DNA of 28,928 nt, from the IMG/VR virus record IMGVR_UViG_3300049825_000647, positions 1-28,928 of that record; one strand, given 5' to 3'. Both the position numbers and the translations under genes were made by a program. This DNA is from a virus. Shown in pieces: positions 14,897-23,044 of this stretch. Under the pieces are notes generated by a model, which saw nothing but the letters and a program-made list of their open reading frames with translations, ran no database searches and was not told the origin of the DNA. Within the stretch, counting starts at the first letter, position 1, and every line of letters begins with the position of its first letter.

Positions 14897-15820
14897 TTAC
14901 ACTCCAGGACTAGCGTAGAGGCCGCGCGGGTCAGTGCAACCCACGCTGAAGCGCATGTAACTTGCGGCCTTGGCGTTCTTCGTATCGAAGTCGTTGTCGG
15001 TCGCAAAGTCCGGGCGTTGCCGCCAGAACATGCGCATCCCGTTCCTGGCGTTGGTTCGAATGAACCAAGCGTCAGTGTCGGTGAAGTAATGGTTCAACTT
15101 CAGGCCCTTGGGGAATACATTGGTAGCCTTCAATACGTTGATCGCGTTCAAGGAGGTGCTAGACTGCAGCACCGAGCCGAGGATGCGGTTGGCGTTATAC
15201 CACTCCTGGACCGGGATGTGCAAGGACTGTGGCATCAGGCTAATCAACAGCCCGGTGTCATTTGACGCTTGCATGATCTGGATGGTTAAGGCCTCGAGGG
15301 AGGCCTCGGCCAAGTCTGCCGCCACGGTGATCAAATTGCTCCAGGTCCCACCCGTTGCATTGACGTGGGAGGCTGAGATCAACGCCGCGCCGTCCGCAGT
15401 GGTAAAGAAGGTCGTGGAGAATGCGTTGTTGTAAAGAAATGCGCAGACGTTTTCAACCGTCTGGCGCATAGAGAACGCATTACCCTCGGCCCGCCGGGTA
15501 GCCACCTCCTGGTAGAGATTGTCATCCAATTCCTCCTTTGTCACGATATACCCGAGGGCATACGCAATGTGGGAGTAAGTGGTGATCATCCCTTGCGTTT
15601 CCGAATCGTAGGAGATCGGAGCGCCTTGAGCCTTCACTGGAGCAAGGCCGAAGGGGGTGACTTGGACTTCTTGCTCTAAAGCCTTCTCCGAGTCGCGCAT
15701 ATCATAGAGGTCAGGATACTCCTCTGTATGCTCGTCGTAGGTTTGACCCCACGTTTCATAGACACCGGGCCAAAGTAACTTGGGATGGGTGCCTGTGTTG
15801 ATAACTCCGCCACCTGGCAT
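14897..15820 (-). CDS. Major capsid protein
   Basis: The 307-residue protein opens with PGGGVINTGTHPKLLWPGV and contains VTPFGLAPVKAQGAPISYDS (about 53-72), GYIVTKEELDDNLY (about 90-103), SMRQTVENV (about 116-124) and LLISLMPQSLHIP (about 190-202), and ends with NHYFTDTDAWFIRTNA and GCTDPRGLYASPG. I recognise this pattern as a major capsid protein common among podovirus-like and uncultured phages, with a presumed HK97-type fold. It follows a scaffold-like gene and two head-associated genes, as expected, and a stem-loop follows its stop. It should be the most abundant virion protein. No protease gene or cleavable leader is evident, so head assembly probably uses the separate scaffold. Confidence 0.9.
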   Translation of the reverse strand: MPGGGVINTGTHPKLLWPGVYETWGQTYDEHTEEYPDLYDMRDSEKALEQEVQVTPFGLAPVKAQGAPISYDSETQGMITTYSHIAYALGYIVTKEELDDNLYQEVATRRAEGNAFSMRQTVENVCAFLYNNAFSTTFFTTADGAALISASHVNATGGTWSNLITVAADLAEASLEALTIQIMQASNDTGLLISLMPQSLHIPVQEWYNANRILGSVLQSSTSLNAINVLKATNVFPKGLKLNHYFTDTDAWFIRTNARNGMRMFWRQRPDFATDNDFDTKNAKAASYMRFSVGCTDPRGLYASPGV

Positions 15821-15835
15821 GTTCGTTCTCCTTGG

Positions 15836-16444
15836 TTATACGCCAGCCGCGCCGGTGCCTGAACCGAGCTCGTGGACGTTGATTTTGACGAGGTGCTTTG
15901 CGAACGCGCCAAAGGCATTGTCGGACTTCCGACTGAGGCCCATGAGACGAAGCTGAAGCGTGGCGGTTGTTGCAGGGGCAGCGTCGGTCGCGGATGCGAG
16001 AAGCCAGCCTGAGACAAAACCGTTATTGTTGCCGGAGACGCCGATGGTGTTTAGGCCAATGTCAGCCGCAGCCAGAGGTGTTCCGTTCGAGTTCTCCTGA
16101 ATTTCGAAGATAACGTTCGGATCATCTACGACCATAGCGTACCAGACTTTCGACTGGGCCGCCGCTGGTCGTACTACTACGTTGAGATTGTCCGGGTTGA
16201 AAATGCCACCTTCGGACGCGCCCAGTCCTACGATAACTCCGCGCAACGCGCCAGTGGCGGCTCCCCGAACAATCCCAGGGATACCATTGGCGTCTGCGGT
16301 TCCGCTACTGATGACCGGGTCGCCCGGTGCCAGGCCTGTAGCATAGGCCGCAGCGATTGAATACAGACGAGCTTGCCCACTCCAGGGGGCACCATTAAGA
16401 TACTGCACAGGAGTGAAGCCAGTCGCTTTGTTTGCGTTTGGCAT
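15836..16444 (-). CDS. Head-associated structural protein (possible decoration protein)
   Basis: The 202 residues begin NANKATGFTPVQYLNGAPW, then run in Gly/Ala-rich beta strands with VIVGLG, VWYAMVVDDPNVIFEIQE (about 100-117) and LQLRLMGLSRKSDNAFG. The combination YLNGAPW, DDPNVLFEIQE and LRILGL(V/S) is one I have seen in proteins encoded immediately before capsid genes of this type. A head decoration or cement role is usual by position but not proved. The gene lies 15 bases upstream of the capsid gene and 11 bases after the preceding one, within the same operon. Confidence 0.7.
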   Translation of the reverse strand: MPNANKATGFTPVQYLNGAPWSGQARLYSIAAAYATGLAPGDPVISSGTADANGIPGIVRGAATGALRGVIVGLGASEGGIFNPDNLNVVVRPAAAQSKVWYAMVVDDPNVIFEIQENSNGTPLAAADIGLNTIGVSGNNNGFVSGWLLASATDAAPATTATLQLRLMGLSRKSDNAFGAFAKHLVKINVHELGSGTGAAGV

Positions 16445-16455
16445 TTAAAGCCTCC

Positions 16456-16977
16456 TTAAGATGCGCCGAGTTGGCGCTTTGGGGTGAAGAGATCAGGTAT
16501 GCTCGTGCGGTCCTTGTCCAGGTAGCGACGTTGGGCGTCAGCACCCTTGTCCTTTTCCTGGCCGAGAAGTCCGCCACGAATTGCTTCTGCTACTTTTTCA
16601 TTCCGCTGTTCCTTGACCTGCTGTTCTTCGAGATACCAGTCCAACTTAATCTTCATGAGGATCAAACGGCCTGCCTGACCTTCAGCTTCCCCGCCATTTC
16701 CGGAGACAATACTTACTCGACTTCCCATGTCGGCGCTGAATTCTCCGCCGAGAGGGTTACCCATGCCTGTTTCGAGCATCTTGACTTCCCGCTGCTCCAC
16801 GAACTCCCACCCGGCCTGTTGCGCCCGAGCGATCCGGTTGGCGTCGCCACGGAACCAGTAGAGACGATAGCCAGGGATCTCGGTTACTCCAAGCTTTGAA
16901 GTGGGACTGTTCCAAGGGATGCGCTTGGCGACTTTCGCTTCAGTGCTGTTGGCGGGATTGAGATTCTGGAGTGCCAT
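16456..16977 (-). CDS. 173-aa head-region protein of unknown function
   Basis: The first about 60 residues contain VTEIPGYRLYWFRGDANRIARAQQAGWEFVE, a compact domain with several Trp and Tyr. The rest is Gly-rich, then strongly charged and helical (DWYLEEQQVKEQRNEKVAEA), ending in a basic tail. Proteins with the GYRLYWFRGD pattern are encoded between scaffold and capsid genes in related phages; the role is unknown. It may bind nucleic acid or scaffold through its charged tail. Start and stop are within about 11 bases of both neighbours. Confidence 0.7.
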   Translation of the reverse strand: MALQNLNPANSTEAKVAKRIPWNSPTSKLGVTEIPGYRLYWFRGDANRIARAQQAGWEFVEQREVKMLETGMGNPLGGEFSADMGSRVSIVSGNGGEAEGQAGRLILMKIKLDWYLEEQQVKEQRNEKVAEAIRGGLLGQEKDKGADAQRRYLDKDRTSIPDLFTPKRQLGAS

Positions 16978-16986
16978 GATTATTCC

Positions 16987-17841
16987 TTATGCTTGGTTGT
17001 AACGTTCGACAAAAACTTTCCGCCAGTCTGCTACAGTCTTGTAGCGTTTACCCTCGCCGACGAAGCGCTTGGCGTCCTTGTCACACTGGACCTTGGCGTC
17101 AGCGGGGAGGGAAGTGTAGCCGCCATCGCGAGCAGGCGGACCACCGTTGCCGGAACCGCCCTCAACCTTGCTTGCAGGACGGCCCGCAGGGGGGAAGACA
17201 GTCTCTAATTCCTCAAGAACCTTGGCATAAAGTTGCTTTTTGTCCATCGGCTCAATCTCGCCCAACTTGATTTTTTCATCCAGCTCCGTAGCGATGCCGA
17301 GAAAAAGAGAGGTCTTCCGCTTATCCACGCCCCACCAGGGATTGTCCTCAATGAAGGCTTTTGCGGCAGGGTCGATCTCAGGAGCTGGCAGAGGGGGCGG
17401 AGGAGCAGCTTTCTTTTCCTCTGCCTTCGTCTCGTTGAGTTGGACGAGCTGTTCGGTGAGGTCGGCCACGCCCTTATGATCGCCAGCTTCACTCGCTGCA
17501 GCAAGTTGGGCCTTGACTTCGGCCTTCGCCTGCTCGATCGCACGCGCGGTAGCGACAGAATGCTCTGCCTGCATATCCTTGATCGCTTCCTGCGCAGCGG
17601 CAAGTGCTGCCTGCGTTGCACGAGTTTGTTCGCTAACGCTGCGGAGTTCTTCCCGTAAACGACGATTAGTCTCGCGGACAATAGGAAGGACCGTCTCAGT
17701 CTTCTTGATGTATTCCTCGGCATCGACGAAAGTGTCGGGCGTGCCTTTGTAGCGCTCAGGCGGTTGCCAACCCATTTCGAGAGCAGCTTTCTGCACCTCA
17801 GGCGAGGCTTGACTTTCGATGATTACGGTTCCTTCGGACAT
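16987..17841 (-). CDS. Scaffold-like assembly protein
   Basis: The 284-residue protein has a short N-terminal domain (WQPPERYKGTPDTFVDAEEY, about 25-44), a long Ala/Glu/Gln/Arg-rich coiled coil (about 50-140), a Pro-rich linker near 145-155, a second domain with FIEDNPWWGVDKRK (about 163-176), and a basic C-terminal helix. Elongated, charged coiled-coil proteins encoded just before the capsid genes usually act as internal scaffolds for procapsid assembly. The N-terminal GWxPxExxxxP motif is seen in phage scaffold-like proteins and in other head proteins. The role is inferred from architecture and gene order. Confidence 0.75.
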   Translation of the reverse strand: MSEGTVIIESQASPEVQKAALEMGWQPPERYKGTPDTFVDAEEYIKKTETVLPIVRETNRRLREELRSVSEQTRATQAALAAAQEAIKDMQAEHSVATARAIEQAKAEVKAQLAAASEAGDHKGVADLTEQLVQLNETKAEEKKAAPPPPLPAPEIDPAAKAFIEDNPWWGVDKRKTSLFLGIATELDEKIKLGEIEPMDKKQLYAKVLEELETVFPPAGRPASKVEGGSGNGGPPARDGGYTSLPADAKVQCDKDAKRFVGEGKRYKTVADWRKVFVERYNQA

Positions 17842-17853
17842 GCGGAGGACTCC

Positions 17854-18099
17854 TTATTTAGTGGTGAAAATAGGAGCAGGCTTAGCCGGAGGCAGCGTGT
17901 CCATCCCGGCGCCAGGCTTCCATTCGTAGCAGGATTGGGCGTCTTCAAGAGTAACTTCACGCGTAAACACGTTCTGCTCGTCGTGGATTATATATTCCTT
18001 CTTTGCTCCGTCTACGAGGAAAGTTACCGCGCCTTCTGCCACAACAATGACCCTCTTATCCGCCACGCAGTGCGCTTCAACCGTTATTTTACTTGTCAT
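17854..18099 (-). CDS. 81-aa protein of unknown function
   Basis: This is a small protein with several predicted beta strands (KITVEAHCV, RVIVVAEGAVTFLVDG, KKEYIIHDEQNVF) and a Pro-rich C-terminus. It lies between the GroES-like gene and the scaffold-like gene with spacers of 9 and 12 bases. No family is recognised. Position suggests a minor assembly factor. Confidence 0.6.
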   Translation of the reverse strand: MTSKITVEAHCVADKRVIVVAEGAVTFLVDGAKKEYIIHDEQNVFTREVTLEDAQSCYEWKPGAGMDTLPPAKPAPIFTTK

Positions 18100-18108
18100 G
18101 TCAGTTCC

Positions 18109-18420
18109 TTAGTCGGTAATTCTGCAGAAAATGTCCCGGTCATTGACCAGGCGGTATTGTTTCCCATCTTTTGGCCCAGTGGCCATGTAGCCAGCAAACT
18201 TGGTCACGAGGACTCGGTCGCCAGGCTGCGCACGCGGTTCTGATTCGTCGGCCCAGGCCGTAGGACCGACTTCAATCACGACAGCGCGATTGTCCACCTG
18301 AGCCATCTGAGTACGGACCTGATCGGGGATGACGATGCTTCCCGCTTTCAGTTCGGGCTCGTAAGGCTCGACCAGCACTGCAACGCCTCGAGGTTCGAGG
18401 CCACTTTTGTTTTCAATCAT
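18109..18420 (-). CDS. GroES-like co-chaperonin
   Basis: The 103-residue length fits the Cpn10 family (E. coli GroES is 97). Family features in order are LEPRGVAVLVEPYEP (strand and loop start), GSIVIPD at about 27-33, RAVVIEVGP at about 45-53, PGDRVLVTKFAG at about 65-76, and DGKQYRLVNDRDIFCRI at about 85-101. Phage GroES homologues (T4 gp31 is the classic case) replace host GroES to help GroEL fold the capsid protein. Here the gene lies among portal, scaffold and capsid genes, which fits that use. It overlaps the previous gene's stop as ATGA. The mobile loop that contacts GroEL (about 33-43) lacks the typical hydrophobic triplet in clear form, so host-GroEL binding is inferred. Confidence 0.75.
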   Translation of the reverse strand: MIENKSGLEPRGVAVLVEPYEPELKAGSIVIPDQVRTQMAQVDNRAVVIEVGPTAWADESEPRAQPGDRVLVTKFAGYMATGPKDGKQYRLVNDRDIFCRITD

Positions 18421-18653
18421 TCTTCCAGCTCCGTTACAAGTTGTTCATAAGTCAGGTCCATCGCAAAGGCGTAGCCCTTGCAGGTGCCCAGGTTTCCTAC
18501 GTTGACGAGGACAGTGGTGTCTTTCTCATAATCTGTGAAAGCGCCGCCTTCCCAGTCTTGCCGCAGTTCTTCGCGCTTCTTACCCAGGCACTGCATGAGC
18601 GCCTTGGTCACAGGATGTATCAGCCATTCCTTGAATTCTTCTTCAGTTACCAT
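18417..18653 (-). CDS. 78-aa conserved phage protein downstream of portal
   Basis: The small acidic protein begins with TEEEFKEWLIHPVTKALMQCL (helical), then has DWEGGAFTDYEKDTTVLVNVGNLGTCKGYAFAMDL and ends in an acidic helix. I have seen this pattern (EWxxHPVT near the start, then LGxCxGY) in small proteins encoded next to portal genes in many phages; the function is unknown. Its start overlaps the portal end by 11 bases, and its stop overlaps the GroES-like start. Confidence 0.7.
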   Translation of the reverse strand: MVTEEEFKEWLIHPVTKALMQCLGKKREELRQDWEGGAFTDYEKDTTVLVNVGNLGTCKGYAFAMDLTYEQLVTELEE

Positions 18654-20715
18654 TTGCAGCCGCCTTTTTTGCCGCGAGCTCTTTCAGACGCAAATCGTGA
18701 TCTGCCTGAATCTCAGCGGCTTTGAGTAAGGTTTGAACGCGAGAGACGATGTGCTCGTTAGCGCCCTTGAGTTGAGAAATCTGTGCGTTGACCAATGCGA
18801 CTTGGGCGTAGGCCTGCTCGCTCTGGGCGTTGGCGGCTGCTTCCTCTGCCTTTGCCATGAGTTCGAGAATTTTGGCGTTGTTGAGCCGACGCTCTTCAAG
18901 GAGGCTGATGGCGAATTCTTGCTGCTTAGCTTGCAGTTCCATAGCAGCGAGTTGCATATCAGCCTGGAGCTGTGCCGCATCGGTCTGTGCCTTGATCTGC
19001 GCAGTTTGCACACGCGGATCGGGCGGAGGCGGCTGGTTGGCCCCGCCCTTGAATAGTTCTTCAGGCTTCTCAACACGGAGCGCCCGAAGGAAACGAAGCT
19101 CCACTGCGTCCTTATCGTAACCGGGGGTAGACATAGCGGCAGACTTCAGCGCTACAGCTTGCTGAATTTTCATGGAGTCGCTGATCATATTCGGGTCAGC
19201 GACCGGGCAGACTTCATCGACCGGAGACTCGTAATCCTTAAGAGTCGCTCCGCCGGGAAAAGTGCGATCCTCGGGAAGGTAGATAGAGTTAAGTGTGTAG
19301 AGACGGCGAAATTCCTCGGCGGACCCGCGCCAAATGCGCTTGAATATGGCCGTGTAGACCTTCTGCCCCATCTCAACCATCGTTTGCATCGTGGAGGCGG
19401 GGGTGTTTTGCCCCGGATTCTCCCCGACTGTCGTGTCAGTAGTGCCCGCGACCCGGCTGGTGTAATTGATGAGAAGGCTGAGGAGCTGGAAGAGCACATC
19501 GGAGGGGGCATTGACCGGGAGCTGCACAATATTCTTGCGCAGATCATCCCCGGCTGCATCAACTCGCTTCCACTCGAAGGGGCTGAAATTCATTGTGCCA
19601 CTGCGGATTTTTGCCCCGCGCCCGAGGAAGCCCCCGGAAGTGGTCTGCAACGTCCCACTGTCGATAAGCATGTTAACGAGGGAGTTAACGGCCTCGTTGA
19701 GCGGACCGAGGAAAAGGCCGAAGCCCATTCCGTAGACCCCGCCGTCGGGGGAAGGGATAAAAATCTTCGGGGAAAAATATTCCGTTGGGGTGATCTTGAT
19801 TATCTTACCCTTGTCCTTGCCCGAGGCAACCCGTTCAATGGAAGAAGTCCGATCAAAGCGCGTGACAATGCGGACGACACGCTTTGAAGAGGCCTCAACA
19901 GTGATAACGTAAGGCTCGTCGTAATTGTCATCGTCCAGATCTAAATTTACATGCTGCTCGTAGAAGAGAATAGAAGTCGCAGCGTCAGGTTGGCTCTGTA
20001 TCATCCCCTTCCGACGGTCTGCCTCGGCTGTGCCAGGAAGGGTCTTCGGACGGGAAGGGTCCTGAAACCAAGGCTCCTCGAGGACATTCTCGTAGATCCC
20101 GCGCATCACTCGCTCGTAGACAGTGTTACGGGAAAGCCAAATCCGGTGGGTCTTCCGTGGGCTGTCGGTGACGGACTTAGACCAGTAATTCATCACAAGG
20201 TCTTTGGAGAGGACTAGCCCGCTGACGTTATGGGTCTTGCTGTCGGAGTAATAGACCTTCTTAAAATTCGAACCGACGATGGGAAGGTTGAGGAGAGCAA
20301 CATCCTCCTGTGCCTCCCATTCCAAGTCCTGGTGCAAAAGCTGCCAACTCATATGACGGGAAATTCGGTCAGCACGAGCCGGATCTTGAGCATAGGCGCA
20401 CTTGACCAAGTTTGGCCCATCGACGATGGCAGGATAGGCACGGGCATGAAACTGCAAAGCAGCGATCGTGACGAGCGGAAAAGCAACGTTGGAACAGTTT
20501 GGCCAGGGAAAGGACTTGTCCTTGGTTAGCTGCAGCGCTAAGTCCATCCCGGCCTCGTTCCGGCGGAGCCAGGATGCGCGGGAGGCCTCGTCGTCTTCAT
20601 AACCCTCTGCGACATGCTCGCCGATAGTGATCAGGTCCTCCTTCGTGAAACGCGAGCAGAGGTTTGGCGAACGGATCGCTGCGTCGGCGAGGGAGAGGGG
20701 AGAGAGGAGTTTCAT
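18643..20715 (-). CDS. Portal protein (P22 gp1-like)
   Basis: The 690-residue length is close to P22 gp1 (725). The start contains helices and the typical motif SFPWPNCSNVAFPLVT (residues about 68-83), then LQFHARAYPAIV. The central body holds portal-like strands and a conserved SPDGGVYGMGFGLFLGPLNEAVNSLVN region. From about residue 560 to the end it becomes a long Gln/Ala/Glu-rich helix, like the C-terminal barrel of P22-type portals. The dodecameric portal forms the DNA entry and exit channel and docks with the terminase and the gp4-like ring. The gene starts one base after the large terminase stop (TGAGATG). Assignment is firm. Confidence 0.88.
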   Translation of the reverse strand: MKLLSPLSLADAAIRSPNLCSRFTKEDLITIGEHVAEGYEDDEASRASWLRRNEAGMDLALQLTKDKSFPWPNCSNVAFPLVTIAALQFHARAYPAIVDGPNLVKCAYAQDPARADRISRHMSWQLLHQDLEWEAQEDVALLNLPIVGSNFKKVYYSDSKTHNVSGLVLSKDLVMNYWSKSVTDSPRKTHRIWLSRNTVYERVMRGIYENVLEEPWFQDPSRPKTLPGTAEADRRKGMIQSQPDAATSILFYEQHVNLDLDDDNYDEPYVITVEASSKRVVRIVTRFDRTSSIERVASGKDKGKIIKITPTEYFSPKIFIPSPDGGVYGMGFGLFLGPLNEAVNSLVNMLIDSGTLQTTSGGFLGRGAKIRSGTMNFSPFEWKRVDAAGDDLRKNIVQLPVNAPSDVLFQLLSLLINYTSRVAGTTDTTVGENPGQNTPASTMQTMVEMGQKVYTAIFKRIWRGSAEEFRRLYTLNSIYLPEDRTFPGGATLKDYESPVDEVCPVADPNMISDSMKIQQAVALKSAAMSTPGYDKDAVELRFLRALRVEKPEELFKGGANQPPPPDPRVQTAQIKAQTDAAQLQADMQLAAMELQAKQQEFAISLLEERRLNNAKILELMAKAEEAAANAQSEQAYAQVALVNAQISQLKGANEHIVSRVQTLLKAAEIQADHDLRLKELAAKKAAANGN

Positions 20716-20716
20716 C

Positions 20717-22282
20717 TCAATACCCGGTCACGGTCGAACGGCCCTGGGCCGACGAGGCCTTCCGCTGATTCCAGAAGCCCTCCTCAAGGTCCCGACGATC
20801 CTGGTCGTAGAAGTCCTCTTCTTCAACCGTGGAATATTGCTCGATTCCGAGGACGAGGGTCGCAGCACTGTCAAACTGATCGTCGAGACGAGCGGCAGCG
20901 AGACCGGTGAAACGGAGCTGCTCTTCTTTCGCGCCCTCATACCCGTCGGCCTTGACGTCCCAGCGAGTATGCCCGGCCCGGTGGCGTTTCTTCAGTGGAA
21001 TGCCGCGGGTCGCTTTGTCCTTGATCGGGTTGAGAACGTGGATGTTGAGCCAGCGGCCCCTGCGCTGCATTTCGACATAGACAGTGTTCTGGACGGCGTT
21101 CCAGATAACTCCACCCTCAACGAAATGGGTCCGCGGGTGCCAGCGTTCCTCCACCTCAAACATCAGGTCCATCCAACCGAACTTACCTTCTTCCTTCTCC
21201 TGCGGGCTAACAGTGGGATTCCAACGGCCAGCGCCAAATGCCAGGAAATGGGTAAGGTTCTGGGCGCAAACCCCGCCGACTGTGTAGGCCGTTCGGTTTG
21301 CTGCGTCGGCCTTGCTGACCGCGAAGTCCCAGCCTACGTCGAGGATCTTATCGGCCTCGTGATCCTCCTCGGACATGGGAAGGTAGTCCTGCCGCCGAAG
21401 GTAGGACTCTGCGTTATCCTGGGGATCGTTGAGAAATTCCTGCGAGTAACCCGCTGCATCTGCGTCTTCGATGAACTCCTGCTGGCGCGCCCGCAGCTGC
21501 TCCTCGGTCCAACGCTCGGGCCAGAGGATGTTCGTGAAATCGTCAAAGCCGGCGTGGGCCTTGAAATAAAGATGCTTCCAGATCTTCTCCTTCCCGCACT
21601 GGGGGCAAGGCCCTTTCGTAATGTCCTGCGTCCGTTTGTGGCAAGTCGGGCAGTTGATCAAGCGGGAAAGGAGACTGTCCTCATGCAGAATCGTTCCGTG
21701 AACGCGGATACGGCCTTGCTTGCTGAGCGCTTGCTTCGCCGCGCGGAAGAACCATCGGCGGAACTTCGCCCGGCGGTCCGCATTTTCAACCTGCTCGTCA
21801 TCTTCCATATCATCTGCAATGATAAGGTTGGGGCGCTTGCCTTTCCAGAGGCGCCCCCGGATGCGTTGCTCAGCGCCCTTCGCGATAATGCGGAAGCGGT
21901 GGCCGTCATTCATCTCTACGATTATATCGACAGCAGAGGATTTGATAAACTTCTTTATCCCGAACTCGCGAATGATGTCGTCATTCTCGGTCAGTTCCTC
22001 TGAGATATTCCCAAGCTGCTCAGAGGCGCCTTCCTCGGTGGAGCTGATGAGGATGATGTAGTCCGAGCGGCGAAAGAGGGACTCCGCGAGGATTACATCG
22101 GTGGTCAGTCCGGTCGACTTCGCATGGTCCCGCGGAGCGACGCAGACGACTGCGGGCGCGTCGCTGGCGTAGAGTGCCCACGCAGTCCGGTGGAAGGGAG
22201 GCGTGGGCTTGGGAGAGTCATACCGCGGGCTGACAAAAGTCCCCGCGAAAGACTCAATGAGATCGGCAGTGAGTTGGATCAT
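20717..22282 (-). CDS. Large terminase subunit (packaging ATPase and nuclease) with zinc-ribbon insert
   Basis: The 521-residue protein has Walker A-like APRDHAKST at 49-57, Walker B NLIIADDMED at 152-161, and a coupling motif HGTIL at 195-199. The C-terminal RNase H-like nuclease is marked by GWDFAVSKAD (317-326, with the first metal-binding Asp), a middle acidic FVEGG, and LDDQFDSA near the end. Unusually, CPTC at 211-214 and CPQC at 226-229 form a zinc ribbon between the ATPase and nuclease domains. The enzyme cuts concatemeric DNA and drives it through the portal. Its start overlaps the 104-aa upstream gene as ATGA. The antisense strand holds a long open frame over much of the gene, which is a codon-bias shadow. 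Confidence 0.92.
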   Translation of the reverse strand: MIQLTADLIESFAGTFVSPRYDSPKPTPPFHRTAWALYASDAPAVVCVAPRDHAKSTGLTTDVILAESLFRRSDYIILISSTEEGASEQLGNISEELTENDDIIREFGIKKFIKSSAVDIIVEMNDGHRFRIIAKGAEQRIRGRLWKGKRPNLIIADDMEDDEQVENADRRAKFRRWFFRAAKQALSKQGRIRVHGTILHEDSLLSRLINCPTCHKRTQDITKGPCPQCGKEKIWKHLYFKAHAGFDDFTNILWPERWTEEQLRARQQEFIEDADAAGYSQEFLNDPQDNAESYLRRQDYLPMSEEDHEADKILDVGWDFAVSKADAANRTAYTVGGVCAQNLTHFLAFGAGRWNPTVSPQEKEEGKFGWMDLMFEVEERWHPRTHFVEGGVIWNAVQNTVYVEMQRRGRWLNIHVLNPIKDKATRGIPLKKRHRAGHTRWDVKADGYEGAKEEQLRFTGLAAARLDDQFDSAATLVLGIEQYSTVEEEDFYDQDRRDLEEGFWNQRKASSAQGRSTVTGY

Positions 22283-22593
22283 GCCGAGGCTGCCGGGGCG
22301 ATGGAGAGGAAACCGGATAGGGCGAGATTCTGCCCCGTGCTTGTCACCGCGGAACAGGTTAGGAGGTAAGTCACTCCAAGGACTCCCCCAGTCACTTTCT
22401 GCTTGACCTCACTGCCGGAGATGGTCGTGCCGCCGCTGAGGATCGCCGAGGGGCTGGCGTCTGTCCCAGAGTAGACAGTAGCGCTAACTGTTGCGCTGGA
22501 GATAGTTTCTCCAACCGCGAGGCGCGAGAGGAATGGGAAGGTGAGAGTAAGGATCTCGCTGGGGGCTTTCGCTGGGAAGACAAGGCGGCTCAC
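22279..22593 (-). CDS. 104-aa beta-rich phage protein, GTG start
   Basis: A GTG at 22593 is chosen, giving MSRLVFPAKAPSEILTLTF; the start lies six bases past the TAG of the Acb2-like gene and has no clear Shine-Dalgarno, so it is probably translated by reinitiation. A longer ATG form from 22680 would overlap that gene by 82 bases. The protein consists of repeated beta strands with Ser, Thr and Val (RLAVGETISSATVSATVYSG, GTTISGSEVKQKVTGG, GVTYLLTCSAVTSTGQ), like an Ig-type or fibronectin-type domain. Similar LxFPAKxPxE...SRLxxGDTIS proteins occur beside phage packaging genes; the function is unknown. Virion decoration is possible. It ends overlapping the large terminase start. Confidence 0.65.
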   Translation of the reverse strand: MSRLVFPAKAPSEILTLTFPFLSRLAVGETISSATVSATVYSGTDASPSAILSGGTTISGSEVKQKVTGGVLGVTYLLTCSAVTSTGQNLALSGFLSIAPAASA

Positions 22594-22598
22594 CGGGG

Positions 22599-22871
22599 CT
22601 AGAAAGTGGTTGGCTGCGCAATGCCGCGAATCACAGCCATGAATCCACGTTGCAGGTCTGTAGCTCCAATGCTTACCCATCGTTGATCCAACGGAACCAG
22701 CGCGTCACTTTCTATCGGAGCTTGGTCAGGCTTTGACTGAGGATGCTTGCGCAGCTTGTCGATGTAGGCGCCGCACTGCTCGGCCAGAGCCTTCCCTTCG
22801 TTCATCAGCGCTACCTCCGCTTGGCTCAATTGGCGATACCCTGTAATCTTCGGTTGTTGAAACGTTTCCAT
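22599..22871 (-). CDS. acb2: Acb2-like cyclic-oligonucleotide sponge (anti-CBASS)
   Basis: The 90-residue helical protein matches the Acb2/Tad1 hairpin family pattern: ITGYRQLSQAEVALMNEGKAL (residues 9-29) at the start and LDQRWVSIGATDLQRGFMAVIRGIAQPTTF at the end. Y12 and K27 have the same spacing as the nucleotide-binding Tyr11 and Lys26 I recall for Acb2 of Pseudomonas phage PaMx33. Acb2 proteins form hexamers that trap cGAMP-type signals and so block CBASS effectors; some relatives bind other cyclic nucleotides. The start has GGAG seven bases upstream. The gene is two genes from a Tad2-like gene and is followed by the large terminase region. The family match is strong by pattern; ligand and activity are not shown. 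Confidence 0.8.
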   Translation of the reverse strand: METFQQPKITGYRQLSQAEVALMNEGKALAEQCGAYIDKLRKHPQSKPDQAPIESDALVPLDQRWVSIGATDLQRGFMAVIRGIAQPTTF

Positions 22872-22894
22872 GCTTAATCTCCGTTAAAGTCCGT

Positions 22895-23044
22895 TCAACC
22901 CTCGTCGCCGCGTACCGCGGGGCCGAAGGAATCGTCATTGCAAAAAGGCTGCTTCTTTCGCGGCTTCCGCAGAGGAGCCATGCGCGCAGGGGGTTTCACC
23001 CGGCCGCGGCGGAAGGGGGCTTTGGACTTAGGTAATCCGGCCAT
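22895..23044 (-). CDS. 49-aa highly basic peptide of unknown function
   Basis: The ATG at 23044 overlaps the TAA of the Tad2-like gene as TAATG, and the frame runs 49 codons to TGA. The first 32 residues hold 12 Arg or Lys plus several Pro (KAPFRRGRVKPPARM, LRKPRKKQPF), then the tail turns acidic (NDDSF, RGDEG). Such a basic Pro-rich segment could bind RNA, DNA or a large acidic partner. It fills what would otherwise be a 172-base gap between the Tad2-like and Acb2-like genes, which supports it being real. No family is recognised; its position makes it a candidate anti-defence or regulatory peptide. Confidence 0.55.
   Translation of the reverse strand: MAGLPKSKAPFRRGRVKPPARMAPLRKPRKKQPFCNDDSFGPAVRGDEG

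Noticed and set aside
20627-22003. 458-codon open frame on the plus strand opposite the large terminase
   Set aside because: It lies fully antisense to a well-supported terminase gene, its translation has no recognisable domain, and GC-rich third positions readily create such shadow frames.
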